Positions 7,443 to 16,879 of a stretch of 43,169 nucleotides of DNA are shown one piece after another. Below the pieces are notes generated by a model. The model was not told the origin of the DNA. It did no database searches and saw nothing but the letters and a program-made list of their open reading frames with translations. Both the position numbers and the translations under genes were made by a program. The DNA is from Pedobacter nototheniae (lineage in GTDB: Bacteria; Bacteroidota; Bacteroidia; Sphingobacteriales; Sphingobacteriaceae): NCBI RefSeq assembly GCF_004335085.1, contig NZ_RQRS01000034.1, forward strand, positions 1 to 43,169, given 5' to 3'. Numbering within the stretch: position 1 is the stretch's first letter; each line of letters opens with the position of its first letter.

Positions 7443-9014
7443 ATGAAAAAAATATATTTAATATTACTAGCTGGCTTATTATTTACCGTTAGTAGTTGTA
7501 AAAAATATCTGGATGTAAATACCAATCCAAATGCACCACAAACGGTAACAGCCAATTTATATTTGTCGCCAATGTTGCACTGGGCAGTTACTGCGCCACA
7601 ATACGATGGAAGGTTTATTGGTAGATATACACAAAACTGGACTTCAACAACGGCAGGTACCACCTGGGATTTACAAGGCTATGATGCCTCATCTGATAAT
7701 GGTGCTGAACTTTGGAGAGATGTTTATTGGAGTTTAGGCCAAAATTTAGTTGATATGATGACTAAGGCAGAAGCCGAACAACGCTGGGATTTATTAGGCG
7801 TTGGGCAGATTTTAAAGGCTTGGGGCTGGCAAACCTTAACAGATATTCATGGGGAGATTGTAATAAAACAAGCTTTTGATCCTACTAAATATGCTTTTGA
7901 TTACGATAGTCAGGAGTTTGCTTATCAGGAAGTACAGCGTTTATTAACGCTAGCAATAGCAAACTTACAGCGTACAGACGGTGCTGTTGATGCTGCGTTT
8001 TTAGGTAAAACGGATGTTATTTATAAAGGCGATCGTTCAAAATGGCTAAAATTAGCTTATGGGATGTTAGCTTTAAACTTAAATCACTACAGCAATAAAT
8101 CAACTTACAAACCTGATGATGTAATAGCAGCGGTTGATAAATCATTTACAAGTAATTCGGATGATGCTTTAATGACATACCCAGGTGTTACTGGTAACGA
8201 TGATAAGAATTTTTTAGGCCCAACCAGAGGCAATATGCAAACGTACAGACAAACTACTTTTATTGTGAATTTGCTAAATGGCACTCAATTTACAGGAGTT
8301 GTGGATCCACGAATGAGTAGAATGTTAGCGCCGTCTCCTGATGGTAATTACAGAGGTGTTGTAACTGCATCAGGTATTGTTGGCTTTTCTGCAGCACAAT
8401 TGCCAAATAATTTTTGGAATTTACCTTCTACGTCCGCACCAGCGGCAAATACTCAAGGTAGATACATCTTCTCTGATAAGTGTAAATTGCCAATTATGAC
8501 ATATGCTCAGCTTCAATTTATTAAAGCAGAGGCTGCATTTAAAAAGGGAGATAAACCTTTAGCATTACAAGCTTACATAAACGGAATTTCATCGCACATT
8601 GATTTTGTTAACGCCAGAAATTTAGATGATAATCAATCTGCTTCTCAGATTTCTAGCGCAGATAAAACAGCTTATTTAACCTCTACAACTATTGTACCTG
8701 CAAATTCTGGAGATTTAACCATTACGCAGATTATGTGTCAAAAATATATTGCACAATGGGGTTGGGGGCATTTAGAAACATGGATGGATATGAGAAGATA
8801 CCACTATACAGATGCTGATCCAGCTACAGGTAAGCAGATATTTTTAGGTTACGTTTTTCCAACAACTTTATTTTCTGATAATGCCAGTAAACCTGCATAC
8901 AGAGTCCGTCCTAGATACAATTCTGAGTATGTTTGGAATCGTACTGCCTTAGAAGCAATTGGTGGATTAGCAGTAGATTATCACACAAAACAAACCTGGA
9001 TTATTCAACCTTAA
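7443..9014 (+). CDS. SusD/RagB-family outer membrane lipoprotein
   Basis: The 523-residue protein has a lipoprotein signal ending in TVSSC-KKYLDVN. The sequence after the lipobox (KKYLDVNTNPNAPQ) is characteristic of the SusD-like family called Susd and RagB outer membrane lipoprotein. Substrate capture on the cell surface with the SusC protein encoded 12 bases upstream is the known role. The body is tryptophan- and tyrosine-rich, as usual for the TPR-type fold. The DUF4397 gene starts 10 bases downstream, so the three genes are probably one transcript. Confidence 0.94.
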   Translation: MKKIYLILLAGLLFTVSSCKKYLDVNTNPNAPQTVTANLYLSPMLHWAVTAPQYDGRFIGRYTQNWTSTTAGTTWDLQGYDASSDNGAELWRDVYWSLGQNLVDMMTKAEAEQRWDLLGVGQILKAWGWQTLTDIHGEIVIKQAFDPTKYAFDYDSQEFAYQEVQRLLTLAIANLQRTDGAVDAAFLGKTDVIYKGDRSKWLKLAYGMLALNLNHYSNKSTYKPDDVIAAVDKSFTSNSDDALMTYPGVTGNDDKNFLGPTRGNMQTYRQTTFIVNLLNGTQFTGVVDPRMSRMLAPSPDGNYRGVVTASGIVGFSAAQLPNNFWNLPSTSAPAANTQGRYIFSDKCKLPIMTYAQLQFIKAEAAFKKGDKPLALQAYINGISSHIDFVNARNLDDNQSASQISSADKTAYLTSTTIVPANSGDLTITQIMCQKYIAQWGWGHLETWMDMRRYHYTDADPATGKQIFLGYVFPTTLFSDNASKPAYRVRPRYNSEYVWNRTALEAIGGLAVDYHTKQTWIIQP

Positions 9015-9024
9015 CCTAGCTAAA

Positions 9025-9834
9025 ATGAAAAGAAAATATATAAGTATACTGACCGTAATGATGGTTTCGGTATTTGGTCTATCCTGTAAAAAAGACAATA
9101 CACTTAAAGTGATTGATATCCCTTTGGACGAGGCGAATAGCGCAAGGATAAAGTATTTTAACTTTGCTTCATCTGCACCATCAGTTAACTTTTATGCAAA
9201 TGGCGTAAAAGTAGCTGGCGTACTAAGTGCTACGGGGTCTGAAAGTACTGCAGGCATAACTTATGGTTCGGTATATCCAAGTGCAAATTATAGTGTAATT
9301 ACTGGAGGTACATATAAGGTAAATGCACAGATTCCAGCGAATGCTGCCGCAAATCCAAACGTATCAATTACAGAAATTAATGCAACGCTAGCTAATGGAA
9401 AGTACTATTCTTTATACACTAGTGGACTTTATACTAGCGCAACTAAAACTTCAGAATCTTTTTATGTTGAAGATAAATTGCCTGCTATGAACAATGCTTT
9501 AACTTACGTGAGATTTGTAAACGCTATTTCAAATGGTACGCAACCTATGAATTTGGTGGTAAAAAACACAGTAACGAACGTTGAAACTGTTGTAGCAACA
9601 AATATTGCCTATAAAACGGGTTCTGAATTTGTTGGTATTCCTGTTGGAATTTATGAGTTGTATGTAAGATACCCATCTTCATCAACAAATGTTATTTCTA
9701 GAAATGCGTCAACCAATGGCACAGTAGCGCTTCAAGCTGGAAGAACTTATACTGTTGGTTCTAGAGGTGATATGACAGTAACTTCAGCTACTGCAACCAA
9801 TAGACCTTTGCTTGATAATACAGCAAACAGATAA
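9025..9834 (+). CDS. DUF4397-domain lipoprotein
   Basis: The 269-residue protein has a lipoprotein signal (SVFGLSC-KKDN). Two immunoglobulin-like repeats carry the DUF4397 pattern: SARIKYFNFASSAPSVNFYA, then NGVKVAG, and again LTYVRFVNAISNGTQPMNLV. It is the last gene of the SusC-SusD operon and is followed by a strong terminator. DUF4397 proteins are common surface lipoproteins next to SusC/D pairs and probably assist binding at the cell surface; the exact job is unknown. Confidence 0.85.
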   Translation: MKRKYISILTVMMVSVFGLSCKKDNTLKVIDIPLDEANSARIKYFNFASSAPSVNFYANGVKVAGVLSATGSESTAGITYGSVYPSANYSVITGGTYKVNAQIPANAAANPNVSITEINATLANGKYYSLYTSGLYTSATKTSESFYVEDKLPAMNNALTYVRFVNAISNGTQPMNLVVKNTVTNVETVVATNIAYKTGSEFVGIPVGIYELYVRYPSSSTNVISRNASTNGTVALQAGRTYTVGSRGDMTVTSATATNRPLLDNTANR

Positions 9835-9853
9835 ACGAAAGCTTAAATCTTTG

Positions 9854-9887
9854 AAATCCCCGGCAGTGCGCCCGGGGATTTTTTTTA
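9854..9887 (+). terminator. Rho-independent terminator of the SusC-SusD-DUF4397 operon
   Basis: AAATCCCCGG (9854-9863) pairs perfectly with CCGGGGATTT (9872-9881), with an 8-base loop and a run of T to 9886. It lies 20 bases after the DUF4397 stop codon. Confidence 0.92.
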
Positions 9888-9937
9888 ACCACTTGTATAT
9901 TATTAGTATCTTGTAAATACGTCCATATTATTAGCTT

Positions 9938-12328
9938 ATGAAATCTATCTACCTTTCGGTTTTGCTAGTTATCTTGGCTATTTCATTAAAAGCTTCGGTA
10001 TTTACCGTTACAAACAACAATAATTCAGGCCCTGGCTCTTTAAGAGAAGCAATTTTAAGTGCAAATGCAAATGGATCGGTAACTACGGATTATATTTATT
10101 TTAATATTCCTGCAAGTTCAGTAACAAATGTAATCATTAACTTAACAGAAGAATTACCTCCTTTAACTTCCAATACAATTATTGATGCAACATCTCAGCC
10201 TACGTCATTTTTAGGAAATACCAGTATTAAGATTAGATTGGTTAGAGCCGCCTCTACATTTTTTAATGGATTGGTGATTGATGGGGTTTCAGATGTTGAA
10301 ATTTATGGTTTTTATTTTAGTAATTTTCTCTCGCAGGCAGGTGTTCCTTCAGACGAAAGAAAGGCAGGTATTTTTCTGAAAAATACACTGCGAATAAAAA
10401 TTGGTGCACCCAATAAACAAAATGGATTCGGAAATAATTATACTTCAATTATTTCGCCTACTTCAATAAATTATCAAAAAGAAGTAACTATTTCATCAAA
10501 CATTATTGGGCTTGATCCTACGGGGATGACTTCGGCACCTAATTCAGTCGGGATAGATTTAAGCTATCTATCCAATTCAACAATTGGTGGCCCAACAGAA
10601 GATTATGGAAATTTGGTAAGTTCAAATACAGTAGCAATTTCGCTAGGTGGTTTAAGTGGAAATGTAATGATTTCGTTTAATGTAATTGGGTTTGATATTG
10701 CTAAAACAAAAACATTTCCAGCAGTACAATCAACAGGGATTTTTGCCAACGGCGAATCCGTAAATTTAACAATTAGTGATAACCATATTGTATCTCAATT
10801 TACAGGAATCAGAATTGACAACATAAAGAATACCTACAAAATTAATCACAACACTATAGGTGCAGGCTTAAATTCAATGAATTTTGGAAATACTAAATAT
10901 GGTATTGAGGTTTATAATTGTGGGGCCGGCGTAATTGGAGGAAGTAATATGGCAGATCAAAATATAATTGCATATAATGAACAGGCAATTCAAATTGATT
11001 TTTCTTACCCTGTATCTATTTTAAAGAATAGTATTTACTGCAATACAAACGCAGGAATTGAATTTAAGGATCTTCCACCCGAAAAAACAATTACACAGTC
11101 TAAAATTGACTTTATAGGTACAAATTCTGCCAGTGGAACTTATCTTCCTAACTCAGTTATAGAGCTCTTTGCAGATGATGATTGCCCCGACTGTCAAGGC
11201 AAAACATGGCTTGCCACAGTTGCCACAAATGCCGATGGTACATGGCAATATAATGGGCCGGTGGCTTTGGGTTTAACAAGTACCGGTACAAATGCGGATG
11301 GAGCCACTTCTGGATTTAGTAAACCTTTAATTTCTAGTGTTAAGCTGGAGATTTTAGATACCTATTGCGGAAATCCTAAAGGAAGTATTAGTAAATTATC
11401 CATTAGTGATGCAAGTGTTTTTGAATGGTATAATACCAGTAACCAATTGGTAGGGCAAAATAAAGATCTTACCGATGTGCCCGCAGGTAGTTATTATTTA
11501 AAAGCTGGTCAGCCAGGAGGTTGTCAATCTATATCATCTGTTTATACCATTAAAAACACAAATATATCTTACAATATCAGTAAGGCTTTGATTACGCCCA
11601 CAAGCTGCGGACAAAATAACGGATCTATTTCAATTATCACTTATAACACAGAAACACCAGTAGAATTTACGTGGACAAATGCAAATGGAGAGGTAATAAG
11701 TAATAATGAAATGCTAATAAATGTACCCTCTGGAACTTATACTTTAACAGGCTCAAATGGAAATGGTTGCCAAAATGTTGCTGGCACTTTTAGTGTTGGA
11801 GTAGCACAACTTCCAGTTATTGATTTAACTCAAATGCAAACTTTTATAAGCTGTGATGGAAAAACAGTCAGCGTATCCAATATAAATATTGTAGGCTCCA
11901 CTCAGCCATTCAATTATCAGTGGAAAAATGAAAATGACGATCTAGTTTTTGACGGATTATTGCTTCAGGGAGTAGCCCCTGGCAAGTATAAACTTTTTGT
12001 TAAAGATAAATATGGTTGCGAAGTAAATAGCGAGACAATAGATTTCAAGAAGCTTAGAAATGAAGTATTAAACGTGCCAAACTCTATTAGTCCGAATGGT
12101 GATAACATTAACGATACCTGGAAAATTTTAGGTGTGGAAAACTATCCTAATGCTGATTTCTATGTCTTCAACAGAAACGGGGATCAACTTTTTTATTCTA
12201 AAGGATATACTAAAGAATTTGATGGAACTTTTAATGGGAAACCTTTATCGGTAGGCGTATATTATTATTTGATTGATTTGAAAACAGATTGTGGCAAGCT
12301 TAGCGGAAGCATAACCATCATTAAATAA
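9938..12328 (+). CDS. Secreted surface protein with beta-helix region and CHU_C (type IX) sorting domain
   Basis: The protein has 796 residues and an N-terminal signal peptide. Near residue 20 is VFTVTNNNNSGPGSLREAIL, the start pattern of polymorphic/adhesin-type right-handed beta-helix proteins, continuing to about residue 400. Next come SprB-like repeats (DVPAGSYYLKAGQPGGCQS, NVPSGTYTLTGSNGNGCQN, GVAPGKYKLFVKDKYGC). The last 85 residues are the gliding-motility-associated C-terminal domain (VPNSISPNGDNINDTWKI, VFNRNGDQLF), which directs export by the type IX secretion system. It is probably an adhesin or gliding-related surface protein. A terminator follows immediately. Confidence 0.88.
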   Translation: MKSIYLSVLLVILAISLKASVFTVTNNNNSGPGSLREAILSANANGSVTTDYIYFNIPASSVTNVIINLTEELPPLTSNTIIDATSQPTSFLGNTSIKIRLVRAASTFFNGLVIDGVSDVEIYGFYFSNFLSQAGVPSDERKAGIFLKNTLRIKIGAPNKQNGFGNNYTSIISPTSINYQKEVTISSNIIGLDPTGMTSAPNSVGIDLSYLSNSTIGGPTEDYGNLVSSNTVAISLGGLSGNVMISFNVIGFDIAKTKTFPAVQSTGIFANGESVNLTISDNHIVSQFTGIRIDNIKNTYKINHNTIGAGLNSMNFGNTKYGIEVYNCGAGVIGGSNMADQNIIAYNEQAIQIDFSYPVSILKNSIYCNTNAGIEFKDLPPEKTITQSKIDFIGTNSASGTYLPNSVIELFADDDCPDCQGKTWLATVATNADGTWQYNGPVALGLTSTGTNADGATSGFSKPLISSVKLEILDTYCGNPKGSISKLSISDASVFEWYNTSNQLVGQNKDLTDVPAGSYYLKAGQPGGCQSISSVYTIKNTNISYNISKALITPTSCGQNNGSISIITYNTETPVEFTWTNANGEVISNNEMLINVPSGTYTLTGSNGNGCQNVAGTFSVGVAQLPVIDLTQMQTFISCDGKTVSVSNINIVGSTQPFNYQWKNENDDLVFDGLLLQGVAPGKYKLFVKDKYGCEVNSETIDFKKLRNEVLNVPNSISPNGDNINDTWKILGVENYPNADFYVFNRNGDQLFYSKGYTKEFDGTFNGKPLSVGVYYYLIDLKTDCGKLSGSITIIK

Positions 12329-12355
12329 AAAAGCAGCCTAAAAGCTGCTTTTTTA
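12327..12355. terminator. Bidirectional terminator
   Basis: AAAAAAGCAGC (12327-12337) pairs with GCTGCTTTTTT (12344-12354). The stem overlaps the stop codon of the CHU_C gene and precedes the convergent outer-membrane gene, so it can serve both. Confidence 0.9.
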
Positions 12356-12363
12356 TCTTTAAT

Positions 12364-12966
12364 CTATATAATTTTGAAGCCCAAACTCAATTGGAATAAA
12401 TTCGGTTTTTGACTGTATCTATCGCTTTTGCTGATATTGCTTAATCCGGCTTCGTAGCGTAAATCAACAGAAATACTACCTATATCCACGCCAGCACCTG
12501 CTTGAATACCGAAAGCTTGATTTTTATAATTGCTAAAATCTGTTGCTTGCTGATAAGCAGAATTGAAGGTAGAGTTATCATCCAAAACGAATGAAATAAC
12601 CGGACCCGCCATTACGCGAAAGTTTAAATTATTTGCGCCAAATTTTGTACCTAATAATACAGGAATATCCAATGTAGTAAATTTTACTTTACCTTCTGCA
12701 GCAACTTCATTGTTGTTATTATTGGTAAAGCTGATAAATTTATTGCCTTTACTACCAATGTAAGCCTCTGGCTGTACATAAAAACTTTTGCCACCAATGC
12801 GTGCCCAAGCCCCAATTTGATAACCTAAACGATTTTCTTCACCCGCAAAATCTGAATTTATTTTAGCAAGATTTACGCCTGCCTTAACCCCAAGGTTAAA
12901 GGTTTGCGCTTGTGATGTTGCCCAACCTGCCGTTAGGAAAACAATAAGGATGATGATCTTTTTCAT
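12364..12966 (-). CDS. PorT-like outer membrane beta-barrel protein
   Basis: I chose the ATG at 12964-12966 because it gives a clean signal peptide (MKKIIILIVFLTAGWATSQA-QTF); an in-frame upstream ATG at 13008 would add 14 unrelated residues. The mature protein begins FNLGVKAGVNLAKIN, the signature of small eight-strand barrels of the outer-membrane beta-barrel family (Pfam OMP_b-brl_2 type). It ends NLFQLSLGFKII, a typical C-terminal barrel strand. Function within the outer membrane is unknown. It is a single gene. Confidence 0.85.
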   Translation of the reverse strand: MKKIIILIVFLTAGWATSQAQTFNLGVKAGVNLAKINSDFAGEENRLGYQIGAWARIGGKSFYVQPEAYIGSKGNKFISFTNNNNNEVAAEGKVKFTTLDIPVLLGTKFGANNLNFRVMAGPVISFVLDDNSTFNSAYQQATDFSNYKNQAFGIQAGAGVDIGSISVDLRYEAGLSNISKSDRYSQKPNLFQLSLGFKII

Positions 12967-13155
12967 TTGTATTGATTTGTTTTTAGGGTTTAAGCCAATT
13001 AAGGCCATGATTTTTATTGTTAAAATTTAAGGTATTAAACCTTTTTTCCACTATAACGCAATTTTAACAGAATTATCGTGTGTAAAATCGATGCTAATTT
13101 CACCTTTTTTTGTCACTATGCATAAAAAGCTATCGGCAGAGCCGCAAATATTTTT

Positions 13156-13163
13156 TACTTTTG
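13156..13163 (+). promoter_or_regulatory. Bacteroidota -7 element before small gene at 13181
   Basis: TACTTTTG fits TAnnTTTG exactly and lies 17 bases before the ATG at 13181. No convincing -33 TTTG is seen at the usual distance. Confidence 0.4.
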
Positions 13164-13180
13164 CAGAAATAAATTTTGCT

Positions 13181-13396
13181 ATGGCTAATTTTCAACTTAC
13201 CGCAGAAACTGCATTTAAAGTAAAAACAAAGTTCTTAAGGAAATATCGCGACCTTGCCAATGAGCCTTTGGATTTTACACCTGGTAACGAAGATCAGCTG
13301 ATTCTAGATTTAATGCGCCTTGTAAAACGCGATCGTACTTATATAGAATTTACAATCCAAAAAGCACTTGCTGATACTAAAGGGAATAGACTTTAA
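13181..13396 (+). CDS. Conserved small protein of unknown function
   Basis: The ATG at 13181 is preferred to the upstream in-frame ATG at 13091 because a -7 promoter element lies between them and because the extension is low-complexity. The product has 71 residues (MANFQLTAETAFKVKTKF...), is lysine- and arginine-rich, probably helical and cytoplasmic, with no signal peptide. No family is recognised. It stands alone before the S41 protease gene. Confidence 0.6.
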   Translation: MANFQLTAETAFKVKTKFLRKYRDLANEPLDFTPGNEDQLILDLMRLVKRDRTYIEFTIQKALADTKGNRL

Positions 13397-13569
13397 TCAA
13401 AAATTCTTTCTTTCTCATTCTTAATTTTCTTGAGTAGCTGCTTAATTACAATTAACTGTAAATAGGTAGTTTCTAATATTTATCTCTTTTTGTACATTTA
13501 CCTTGTACAAATTGTCAACAGTTCATAAATATTCCAGGCGTTTTTTCAAGGCCTGCTAAAGCATATACA

Positions 13570-15261
13570 ATGAAAAAAATTAAATATGGCATAATTGCAC
13601 TTGTCGCCGGAATTGCAATTATATCCTTTTCTTTTAAAGAAGATTTATTTCTGGTTTCTAAAAACCTAGATATTTTCGCTTCCCTTTATAAAGAAATCAA
13701 CATTAATTATGTGGATGATACTAATGCTCCACAACTAATGAAAACAGGCATTGATGCGATGCTAGATAGCCTCGATCCATATACAGAATACGTTCCTGAA
13801 TCGGAAATTGAAGATTATAAACTTAAATATGTAAGTACGCAATATGGTGGTATTGGTGCCAGCACCGTATTTATTGATGGGAAGTTATATGTTAATGATG
13901 TAAGCGAAGGTTATCCTGCAAATAAACAGGAAGTGAAACCTGGCGATCAGATTTTAAAAATTAATGGAATAGAAGTAAAAGGAAAAGATCGCAGTCAGGT
14001 TAGCCATTTATTAAGAGGACCAAAAGGAAGTACTGTAGATTTAGCTGTTGTGCGTGAAGGAAAAGAACTTTTAAAGAAACTTATTCGCGAAGAAATTAAA
14101 CAACCTAACGTATCTTATTTTGGAATGGTTGGCGATGGTGTTGGTTACATTAAACTAGATAAATTCCTTGAAAACTCTGGTCAGGAAGTTAAGGATGCTT
14201 TGTTAAGTTTAAATAAGGAAAACCCTAAAGGCATTGTGTTAGATTTAAGAAATAATGGTGGCGGTATTTTACAAGAAGCGGTTAAAATAGTAAACCTTTT
14301 TGTAAATAAAGATCAGCTTATTGTAACACAAAAAGGTAAAAACGTTGAGAAAACAATTACTTATAAAACCCAGATGGCGCCCATATCTACATCAGTGCCA
14401 TTGGTGGTATTGGTTAATGGAAATTCGGCTTCCGCTTCGGAAATTGTTGCAGGTTCATTACAAGATCTTGATAGAGCAATTATAATAGGACAAAGAAGTT
14501 ATGGTAAGGGATTGGTGCAACAAACATTTAATCTGCCTTACAATAGCCTTGTAAAGGTAACGGTAGCCAAATATTATACGCCATCAGGAAGATGCATCCA
14601 AAAGTTAGATTATGCCCATAAAGATGCTGATGGTAGAGCAGAGCGCTTTGCCGATTCTGCAATTACTATGTTTCAAACTAAAGCCGGTAGAAACGTTTAC
14701 AGTGGCAATGGTGTTTATCCTGATGTATTAACGGATGCAACGAAACTGAGCCCGATTACGATTTCAATGCTTAACAAAAACTTGTTCTTTTCTTACATTA
14801 ATCAATATGTAAAAAATAAATCAAGTGTGCCATCAGCAAAAGGTTTTCAGGTTTCTGATGCTGATTATGCAGCCTTTACCAATAGCCTTGCGGATAAAGA
14901 TTTAACGTATCAAAGTAAAACAGAACGTTTGCTTTCAGACTTACGTGCTGAGGCTGAAAAAGAAAACAAATCTGAAGAAGTTAAAACTGATTTAGAAAAT
15001 CTAAAATATAAACTTACTTCATCAAAGAAATCAGATTTAGCTCTCCATAAAATGGAGATTAAGCGTATACTTGAATCACAAATTGTAAGTCGTTATTTTT
15101 ATGAAAAAGGCCGCATTGAACAAAGTTTTCAGTACGATAAAGAGCTAGCTGCGGCTAAAACACTATTTGGTAATCAAACGCAAATGCTAGCCATATTAAA
15201 GGGAGATGGCAATTATAAAATTATTGGGAAACCAATTAAAGATACAGCTTCTGTAAATTAA
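13570..15261 (+). CDS. S41-family C-terminal processing peptidase (CtpA-like)
   Basis: The protein has 563 residues. An N-terminal membrane segment (about residues 5-22) is followed by the start of the protease (LDSLDPYTEYVPE), a PDZ domain at about 90-165 with YGGIG and KPGDQILKINGIEVKG, and the catalytic core. GNSASASEIVAG at 284-295 carries the nucleophilic serine and SYGKG at 310-314 carries the general-base lysine (K313). Such proteases degrade or trim periplasmic proteins with exposed C-termini. The C-terminal 170 residues are the extension usual in Bacteroidota members. A 7-bp inverted repeat (TTTGTAC 13489-13495 / GTACAAA 13505-13511) lies upstream and may be regulatory. Confidence 0.93.
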   Translation: MKKIKYGIIALVAGIAIISFSFKEDLFLVSKNLDIFASLYKEININYVDDTNAPQLMKTGIDAMLDSLDPYTEYVPESEIEDYKLKYVSTQYGGIGASTVFIDGKLYVNDVSEGYPANKQEVKPGDQILKINGIEVKGKDRSQVSHLLRGPKGSTVDLAVVREGKELLKKLIREEIKQPNVSYFGMVGDGVGYIKLDKFLENSGQEVKDALLSLNKENPKGIVLDLRNNGGGILQEAVKIVNLFVNKDQLIVTQKGKNVEKTITYKTQMAPISTSVPLVVLVNGNSASASEIVAGSLQDLDRAIIIGQRSYGKGLVQQTFNLPYNSLVKVTVAKYYTPSGRCIQKLDYAHKDADGRAERFADSAITMFQTKAGRNVYSGNGVYPDVLTDATKLSPITISMLNKNLFFSYINQYVKNKSSVPSAKGFQVSDADYAAFTNSLADKDLTYQSKTERLLSDLRAEAEKENKSEEVKTDLENLKYKLTSSKKSDLALHKMEIKRILESQIVSRYFYEKGRIEQSFQYDKELAAAKTLFGNQTQMLAILKGDGNYKIIGKPIKDTASVN

Positions 15262-15282
15262 GAAGGATAAAATTATAAGTAG

Positions 15283-15318
15283 AAAGCCCGGTTACATTTA
15301 CGTATACCGGGCTTTTAT
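15283..15318. terminator. Bidirectional terminator between S41 protease and ferredoxin genes
   Basis: AAAGCCCGGT (15283-15292) pairs with ACCGGGCTTT (15306-15315) and is followed by T residues. It sits between two convergent genes. Confidence 0.88.
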
Positions 15319-15343
15319 TTTTTGATTATTTATTGGAGTAAGT

Positions 15344-15664
15344 TTAGTGCAATTTAACTTTCAGGCCATCCATGTTGTTGTTTAACTGAAGCTGACAAGC
15401 TAAGCGAGAGTTTGGCAACAAATCTGGCAAGGTATCTAACATTGCATATTCATCATCCGTCATTTCGTTAAGCTTTTCTTCACCTTCTAAAACATCTACA
15501 CAACAGGTAGCACATAAAGCCATACCGCCACAAGTGGCCAAAATATCATATTCTGATGCCTTTAAAAACTCCATAAGGCTAAGGCCCATATCAGTTGGCG
15601 CCACATGCTCTGTTACTGAGCCGTCCGGCTCCTGCATATATATGTTAATGTTGTTTTCTTCCAT
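15344..15664 (-). CDS. 2Fe-2S ferredoxin
   Basis: This 106-residue adrenodoxin/ISC-type ferredoxin has cluster ligands C45-x5-C51-x2-C54 (in ATCGGMALCATCC) and C90 (SRLACQL). An additional cysteine, C55, follows the third ligand. It carries electrons from a reductase to cytosolic acceptors. The ferredoxin reductase gene lies 46 bases upstream on the same strand, so the two almost certainly work together. A perfect -7 element in that gap suggests the ferredoxin can also be transcribed alone. Confidence 0.93.
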   Translation of the reverse strand: MEENNINIYMQEPDGSVTEHVAPTDMGLSLMEFLKASEYDILATCGGMALCATCCVDVLEGEEKLNEMTDDEYAMLDTLPDLLPNSRLACQLQLNNNMDGLKVKLH

Positions 15665-15690
15665 GTTTCGGGTTACTTATAAACAAAAAG

Positions 15691-15698
15691 CAAATATA
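15691..15698 (-). promoter_or_regulatory. -7 element before ferredoxin gene
   Basis: Read on the minus strand this is TATATTTG, an exact TAnnTTTG match, 27 bases before the ferredoxin ATG. It lies in the gap between the reductase and ferredoxin genes. The -33 element is weak. Confidence 0.45.
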
Positions 15699-15710
15699 AG
15701 ATAAACCCAA

Positions 15711-16721
15711 TTAAAATTCAGCTACGCCGTTAACAGTTGTATATTTCATGGTATATTTTACACCAGGATTCATGTATTGATATGCGCTATGACTCATTAA
15801 AGCTGCCTCGTGGAAACCACAAAGAATTAATTTTAACTTGTTTGTATAAGTGTTGATATCGCCAATTGCATAAATGCCCGGAATATTGGTTGAGTAATCA
15901 TCGGTGTTTACCTCGATGGCACTTTTGCTAATATTCAGGTTCCATTCTTCAATAGGGCCTAATTTTGGACTTAAACCAAACAAAGGAATCAAGTGATCGG
16001 CATCTACAACAGATTTTTCCATTGTACGATTTTGAACGATTTCAACTTTTTCAAGCTTATCTGTTCCGTGTACAGCGTGCAAATTGCTGTTTAAAACTAA
16101 GTTGATTTTTCCGCTTTCTGCCAATGCCATTACTTTTGCAACAGAATCTGGCGCTCCACGGAAACTTTCGCTTCTGTGAATCAAGGTTAATTCAGAGCAA
16201 ACTTCTGCTAAGTAAATGGTCCAGTCTAAAGCTGAATCACCACCACCAGCAATTACCATTTTCTGATCACGATATTTCTCTGGATCAAGAATCATGTAGT
16301 TTACACCTTTACCATTTTCAAAGTTCTCCAGGTTTTCTACAGCAGGTTTACGAGGCTCAAAACAGCCTAAGCCACCAGCAATAACAACAACTTTGGCTTC
16401 AATAATGGTTCCCATGTTGGTTGTTAAAACAAAATCTGCTTCGCCACGCTTTTCTAAACCTTCAATACGCTCGCCCAAAGTAAACGTTGGATGGAAAGGT
16501 TTTGCCTGCTCCATTAAGTTATCGATAAGTTCCTGAGCTAAAACAGAAGGATAACCCGGAATATCGTATATCGGTTTTTTAGGATAAATTTCAGAAAGCT
16601 GACCACCAACCTGTGGAAGGTAATCAATTAAATGGCAACGCATTTTTAATAAACCGGCTTCAAAAATGGCAAATAAACCAACCGGACCAGCGCCAATTAC
16701 GGCTATATCAGTAGAGATCAT
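15711..16721 (-). CDS. Ferredoxin-NADP reductase, thioredoxin-reductase-like type
   Basis: The protein has 336 residues and two nucleotide-binding folds. The FAD site is at the N-terminus (IAVIGAGPVGLFAIFEAG), followed by PQVGGQL. The NAD(P)H site is GGGDSALDWTIYLAE near residue 158, and the C-terminal FAD motif is GIYAIGDIN. The CxxC pair of true thioredoxin reductases is absent, which places it with YumC-type ferredoxin/flavodoxin reductases. It lies directly upstream of the 2Fe-2S ferredoxin, its likely partner. Confidence 0.92.
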   Translation of the reverse strand: MISTDIAVIGAGPVGLFAIFEAGLLKMRCHLIDYLPQVGGQLSEIYPKKPIYDIPGYPSVLAQELIDNLMEQAKPFHPTFTLGERIEGLEKRGEADFVLTTNMGTIIEAKVVVIAGGLGCFEPRKPAVENLENFENGKGVNYMILDPEKYRDQKMVIAGGGDSALDWTIYLAEVCSELTLIHRSESFRGAPDSVAKVMALAESGKINLVLNSNLHAVHGTDKLEKVEIVQNRTMEKSVVDADHLIPLFGLSPKLGPIEEWNLNISKSAIEVNTDDYSTNIPGIYAIGDINTYTNKLKLILCGFHEAALMSHSAYQYMNPGVKYTMKYTTVNGVAEF

Positions 16722-16738
16722 TCAAAAAAAATTTGATG

Positions 16739-16746
16739 CAAAGTTA
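16739..16746 (-). promoter_or_regulatory. -7 element before ferredoxin reductase gene
   Basis: On the minus strand the sequence is TAACTTTG, an exact TAnnTTTG match, 17 bases before the ATG. GTTG at 16763-16766 (minus strand) could serve as a weak -33 element, with slightly short spacing. Confidence 0.45.
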
Positions 16747-16879
16747 CAAAATAAACTTTTATCAACATCGTTATTTAGAAATATTCCAGATAATTCTGCA
16801 AGAAATTAATTTTCAGTATTTTATATCCTTTCTATAATTAAAAAACAAAACTTAAAGTGGTTTAAGTATTTGTAACAAA